A DNA stretch of 22,519 nucleotides from Didymodactylos carnosus (lineage: Eukaryota; Rotifera; Eurotatoria; Philodinida; Philodinidae): the NCBI GenBank assembly GCA_905250885.1, contig CAJNOQ010002822.1, positions 1-22,519 of the forward strand, given 5' to 3'. The notes beneath the pieces are model-generated. The model was not told the DNA's origin and made no database searches. It saw nothing but the letters and a program-made list of their open reading frames with translations. Made by a program: the position numbers and the translations under genes. Of the stretch, positions 19,356 through 22,519 are shown piece after piece (position 1 is the stretch's first letter; every line of letters starts with the position of its first letter).

Positions 19356-19568
19356 TCAATCAATTCGCTCGACCATTCTATTTCCCTTGTCATCTTTCTT
19401 GACTTCATACGTTGCTTCGCCAACTCTGATCTTATCTCCAATTCTTGCCCCTCCCAAACTGGTGACATCGTGTGCAATTGTATGAATACTTCCTCCCGTT
19501 TCCATTGCTATTTTCCAAAGTGCCGGATTGATAGTGTATCGTGTGTGTACATCCTTATTGCAAACCAT
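19356..19568 (-). CDS. Small unknown protein, 70 aa
   Basis: A single minus-strand frame runs from a true ATG to TGA. The product has a helical-looking middle (INPALWKIAMETGG, 13-26) and a C-terminal half that alternates hydrophobic and charged residues (ARIGDKIRVGEATYEV, then KKDDKGNRMVERID). Such alternation is typical of a small beta-barrel. No family is recognised. The frame is noticeably less AT-rich than flanking DNA, as are the proven exons in this window, which favours a real gene. A poly(A) signal of the upstream minus-strand gene lies 24 nt before its ATG. It may instead be the last exon of a longer gene, although no strong acceptor is seen just upstream. Confidence 0.5.
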   Translation of the reverse strand: MVCNKDVHTRYTINPALWKIAMETGGSIHTIAHDVTSLGGARIGDKIRVGEATYEVKKDDKGNRMVERID

Positions 19569-19591
19569 AATTTTGTAGATCAGTTTCTGTT

Positions 19592-19597
19592 TTTATT
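19592..19597 (-). terminator. Poly(A) signal of the unknown minus-strand gene upstream
   Basis: TTTATT on the + strand reads AATAAA on the minus strand, about 190 nt after the TAA at 19787-19789. It is also only 24 nt before the ATG of the 70-codon gene. Confidence 0.4.
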
Positions 19598-19786
19598 AGG
19601 CAGTTCTATAACAATTTAGCATTTTATAACAGACGTTTGAGAAATGAGAGCATTTTCTTACAGCACTACGGCGTGTAAAACAACTCGTGCTTTCTAATAA
19701 CTCAGAACCGACTTTGTTGAATTTGTAGTTCTAAACCGGATAGTTCAAGCTGCAATACTTTTAAAAACAATAACGATCTCTCTAGC

Positions 19787-21268
19787 TCATTTGATCTTCC
19801 AAGAAATGAATTTGGCTTCCTTTTGTATTTCTCTCTCCCTAACTTGAGAAAACGAAAAAACTTTAATTTCTTCATAATTACCCTTCAATGAGTTAAACTT
19901 AATACAGTTCAGATCTTGCTTTGTACCATTTACTTCTCCAAACAGCACCAAACTTCCTTTACACTTTTCGTCTACTGGACACTTGTAATCATCGCCTCTC
20001 GTATCTCGACTAGCAGTCAGGTGGAGAATTAAACTCTTCTTGTCTTCGTCGACGCTATAAGTTAGCAGACCGGACCGAAGGACAGATTGGTAAGTTCGAG
20101 GTTTTTCGTTGGTCTCGAAGGACTGACTCTGTGGCAACGTCTGTTTCCAATTTGTGACTTTGATTAGCCAGGGTTCGGTACAAAGTTCTTTACCGTAGTA
20201 CAAGATTTTGCCGGACTTTTCAAAGATGGTGACGTACTTTTCGCTTTTAAAGTAATCGCAAGCGTAGAGCAGGACGATTGAGTCGATGTTGAGCGTTCTG
20301 AAGTAGGCTGGAGAACGAAATAAACTTAGAATAAAATTTTGCTGTCAAAGATCTTATCCTGAATATACTTCTTCTTGTTCAGGAACAAGGAGATCGCTTT
20401 CAAATTGTTTTTTGCCACTAAATTGGTATGCAGTGCATTATAGATTGTGTTTAACACAAATTTACGAACGATTCGAAAGTTATACGCTACCGTAAATAGT
20501 CGCTGAATCATGTTTTTACAACAATAGATTCTGTGACCCAGCTGCAAAACCAAACTTTCGATCACGCAAACGAAAGAACACACTGAGGAACCTCTGAGAA
20601 ACTTGTCTTCAAATTGTAACTCTGGATATTAAGATAGTTTCTGAAAGCTGAACCACTGCGATCAATATTACAGAAAAAGCACCTAAAAAGCAAAACTTTT
20701 GACTAAGTTTTTCCTAGGTTTTTTGAAATAAAAAGCTAACTTCTGCGGAGGCTTTTTTCTAGGTTATTGTTTTCCTCCAGAACATGTCCAAATTAGAGTC
20801 TGAGAAAAGCACTCAAATTCTCACTTTTCATTGCTGGTATTATCTACAGCGTGCACTTGAGAAAGATTGTTGCAAGCAGTTATGCTATTTAAAGAGAGAA
20901 AAAAGTCTAAGGCAAAGTAGATTCAGAGCCTAAAGTCGGTTAGCTCGGTTACTTCGCACAAGTTATAGAAAAGAGACCTACGCGGTTTGTGTAAAGATCG
21001 ATTCTACTATTACTACCTGCATCGAGTGTCATCGGCCGATAAATCACCGTTCCTAACCACCATGTTTCCTTAATCTTTATAACTAATCGAATTCTTACAC
21101 CGTCTGGAATACCCGCAACATCGAATACGTTGGATGCTAAGTCAAAAGTCAGCGTTTTCGGGGAGTTCAATCCTATTCTAGTGAACCATGAGGCACTGTC
21201 ACCACTGACGGAAATAGTGATTAGGATGTCACTTCCGCAAGGTTTTGAAGGTGATTGCGAAGTTGGAG
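19787..21268 (-). CDS. Unknown beta-rich protein, two exons found, 5' end missing
   Basis: Exon A spans 21268 down to about 20982 or 20978. It follows a clear acceptor (TCTTTTATACAG) and is entered in phase 1. It reads from APTSQSPSKPCGSDILITIS through TWWLGTVIYRPMTLD to DLYTNR. Exon B spans 20307-19787, after the acceptor TTCGTTCTCCAG. It reads YFRTLNIDSIVLLYACDYFK and ends KFISWKIK-TAA. The junction is not settled: the best-looking donor after exon A (CGC|GTAGGT) is phase 0, while exon B needs phase 1, which a weaker donor four bases later (GTAG|GTCTCT) would supply. A missed exon in between is also possible. Many alternating hydrophobic stretches, a Ser/Thr/Pro linker and several cysteines (including KCPVDEKC) suggest an extracellular beta-sandwich protein. 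This is inference; no family is recognised. The upstream exon with the start codon was not found. Confidence 0.55.
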
Positions 21269-21933
21269 CTGTATAAAAGATAGAGAGATATGTACGATCA
21301 GAGATATGTAACTTGATCAGATTTGCAGAGACTATGTTTCCAACGCATTTTATTTCAGATGCGTTCAGAAAACTTCATAAAAACACCGTGTAATAATATT
21401 TGTTAAGGATCTCTTTTGAAATGTGAATCGAAACTTTTTTGCAAAATGCTTGCACTTATTTTTTTCACAAACTCAGAGTATGTGTAAAGTGAATTCCCAA
21501 CGAATTCTGCCAATTAACGTCTAGAATGGCCCCTCCAGTCTCCGTGATGATTCGCTTTCATTGCACCTTGCATAAGCTACATTGTGCACTTTCAGCCTTT
21601 GCGTCACGCGCTACAATGGAAAGTTAAGTAAGTTTATTCTGTTTCATTATTGTTGTATGAGAACCATTTTACTAATTTTCGCCTTTACCAATTATGAAAA
21701 GTTAAGTTCAAGTCAAAAACCTCATACAGCACTTTCCGGCAGGTAAATTCGAAAAAAGACTAACAGTATCAAAAAATCCGTTTTATATTTGTCTCTACTT
21801 TTTATAAGGTATCAGAACAAACATTTAACATATGTACAAGATTTTTGCATGAATGCGACTGTATATTATTAACTGAGACTGAAAACTAAGTTTCAAGAAA
21901 GGAGACACATTTCTTGAGGCCGAAAACGTAATA
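21269..21933. other. Spacer or first intron of the unknown minus-strand gene
   Basis: The missing 5' exon of the gene ending at 19787 should lie here or further upstream. A less AT-rich patch at 21525-21630 has a possible minus-strand acceptor (TTCCATTGTAG) followed by a short open stretch. It has no donor in the phase that exon A requires, so I do not call it an exon. Confidence 0.35.
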
Positions 21934-22251
21934 CTAACTATTAGGCTTCTTAAAAGTTAAAACTGCCTTATCGACTTTGACATCTGATATTTGTTGAAAA
22001 GTTCTTAACTCACATATTTTCTTGGTTGCTCTTGATACCGCTTCTTTAATTTCTACTAAGCCTTTATCGTCATAGTTCTTTAATCGAGCACTTTCCACTA
22101 TTGACTGACTTTCTTCGAAAGGCTGTGCTAGAAGGAAATTTGAAGGTCTTCTCTTCATCAGTAAAAAGTTTGTGAGGCAAATCTGTAGCTCCGACTTACC
22201 TGTCGAACGAAACGGCATACTGCACAGTATGCCTGATTGTCCAAATTTCAT
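21934..22251 (-). CDS. Small unknown protein, 81 aa, one 72-nt intron
   Basis: Exon 1 is 22251-22200 (ATG start, MKFGQSGILCSMPFRST). The donor is GACAG|GTAAGT, a near-perfect consensus, and the acceptor is TTTCCTTCTAG|CACAG. Exon 2 is 22127-21934, entered in phase 1 and ending TTTKKPNS-like (LTFKKPNS-TAG). The spliced product is 81 aa, mostly helical and charged (LVEIKEAVSRATKK), without a signal peptide or membrane segment. The intron size agrees with the short introns of the neighbouring genes (58-77 nt). Because 72 is divisible by three and the intron has no stop in this frame, the unspliced message would also be readable, giving 105 aa. I do not recognise a family. Confidence 0.5.
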   Translation of the reverse strand: MKFGQSGILCSMPFRSTGKSELQICLTNFLLMKRRPSNFLLAQPFEESQSIVESARLKNYDDKGLVEIKEAVSRATKKICELRTFQQISDVKVDKAVLTFKKPNS

Positions 22252-22519
22252 AAATCAAAATTTTATGAAAATTTTTACAAGTTTCATAAAATTTTTCATT
22301 TTTATGTAACTTGTGGGTTAAAAAAAATCAACATCCAAGTTTGCTAAATTTTATGAACTTGTTTTGTGATTTATGCTGTTGCAGGTTTAATTGATTAGTT
22401 GCTTAATTAATTGTAGTATTAATATGTTACCTAGAGACATATAACATTATATAATTGGTATATGTCACATAGAGACGTGTGTTTGTGGTGTTTTAATTGA
22501 AAATAATGATTTATTTAAT
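22252..22519. other. Very AT-rich window end with short inverted words
   Basis: The words TTTTATGAA and TTCATAAA recur in both orientations (22246-22360), and GACATATA/TATATGTC form a small inverted pair near 22436-22467. This may be the upstream region of the 81-aa gene or the edge of a repeat that continues beyond the window. No gene is seen. Confidence 0.35.

Noticed and set aside
20326-20583. 85-codon minus-strand frame between exons A and B of the unknown gene, considered as a missing middle exon
   Set aside because: It has no acceptor and donor pair in the needed phases and its composition resembles the surrounding intron.
21525-21630. Less AT-rich patch, considered as a tRNA or as the missing first exon of the minus-strand gene
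   Set aside because: No tRNA arms or GGTTCRA-type box is present, and no donor in phase 1 follows the possible acceptor.

Overview
This is a window of animal nuclear DNA. It is AT-rich, with spliceosomal genes whose introns carry clear GTAAG/GTGAG donors and pyrimidine-tract/AG acceptors, plus AATAAA poly(A) signals and decayed repeats. The clearest gene encodes FEM-1, a Cullin-2 ubiquitin-ligase receptor essentially confined to animals. Its divergence from vertebrate FEM1 suggests a fast-evolving invertebrate; the phylum cannot be named from the sequence. Introns are bimodal in size, about 58-113 nt or about 0.55-1.3 kb. No rRNA, tRNA or CRISPR was recognised.

Layout. Bases 1-5136 are repeat-rich. 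A dispersed repeat family (called R here) occurs as a partial tandem array on the + strand (1-955, period about 650 bp) and as two inverted copies (1320-2031 and 3258-3725). One inverted copy is interrupted by a 336-bp insert that carries its own 88-codon reading frame. A possible Penelope-like end remnant lies near 2710. A 15-bp inverted-repeat pair brackets 4013-4254. A 379-bp fold-back element with 133-bp arms and a 3-bp target duplication lies at 4758-5136. Bases 5137-8400 hold no gene I can support.

The + strand then carries two genes head to tail. FEM-1 (8487-11715, three exons, 719 aa) is followed after 152 bp by a ten-exon gene (11868-18777, 587 aa). The second gene encodes a PGAM5-like histidine phosphatase with an N-terminal hydrophobic segment and a roughly 350-aa C-terminal extension that I do not recognise. 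I worked out both exon chains by hand; every junction keeps frame. The only AATAAA between the two genes touches the proposed start codon of the second, so this is an operon-like or very tight tandem arrangement.

From 19356 to 22251 three genes lie on the minus strand: a 70-codon single-exon gene, a gene of unknown function whose 5' end is missing (two exons found), and an 81-aa gene with one 72-nt intron. None of these was recognised. FEM-1 and the phosphatase have no known shared pathway, so their adjacency may be incidental.
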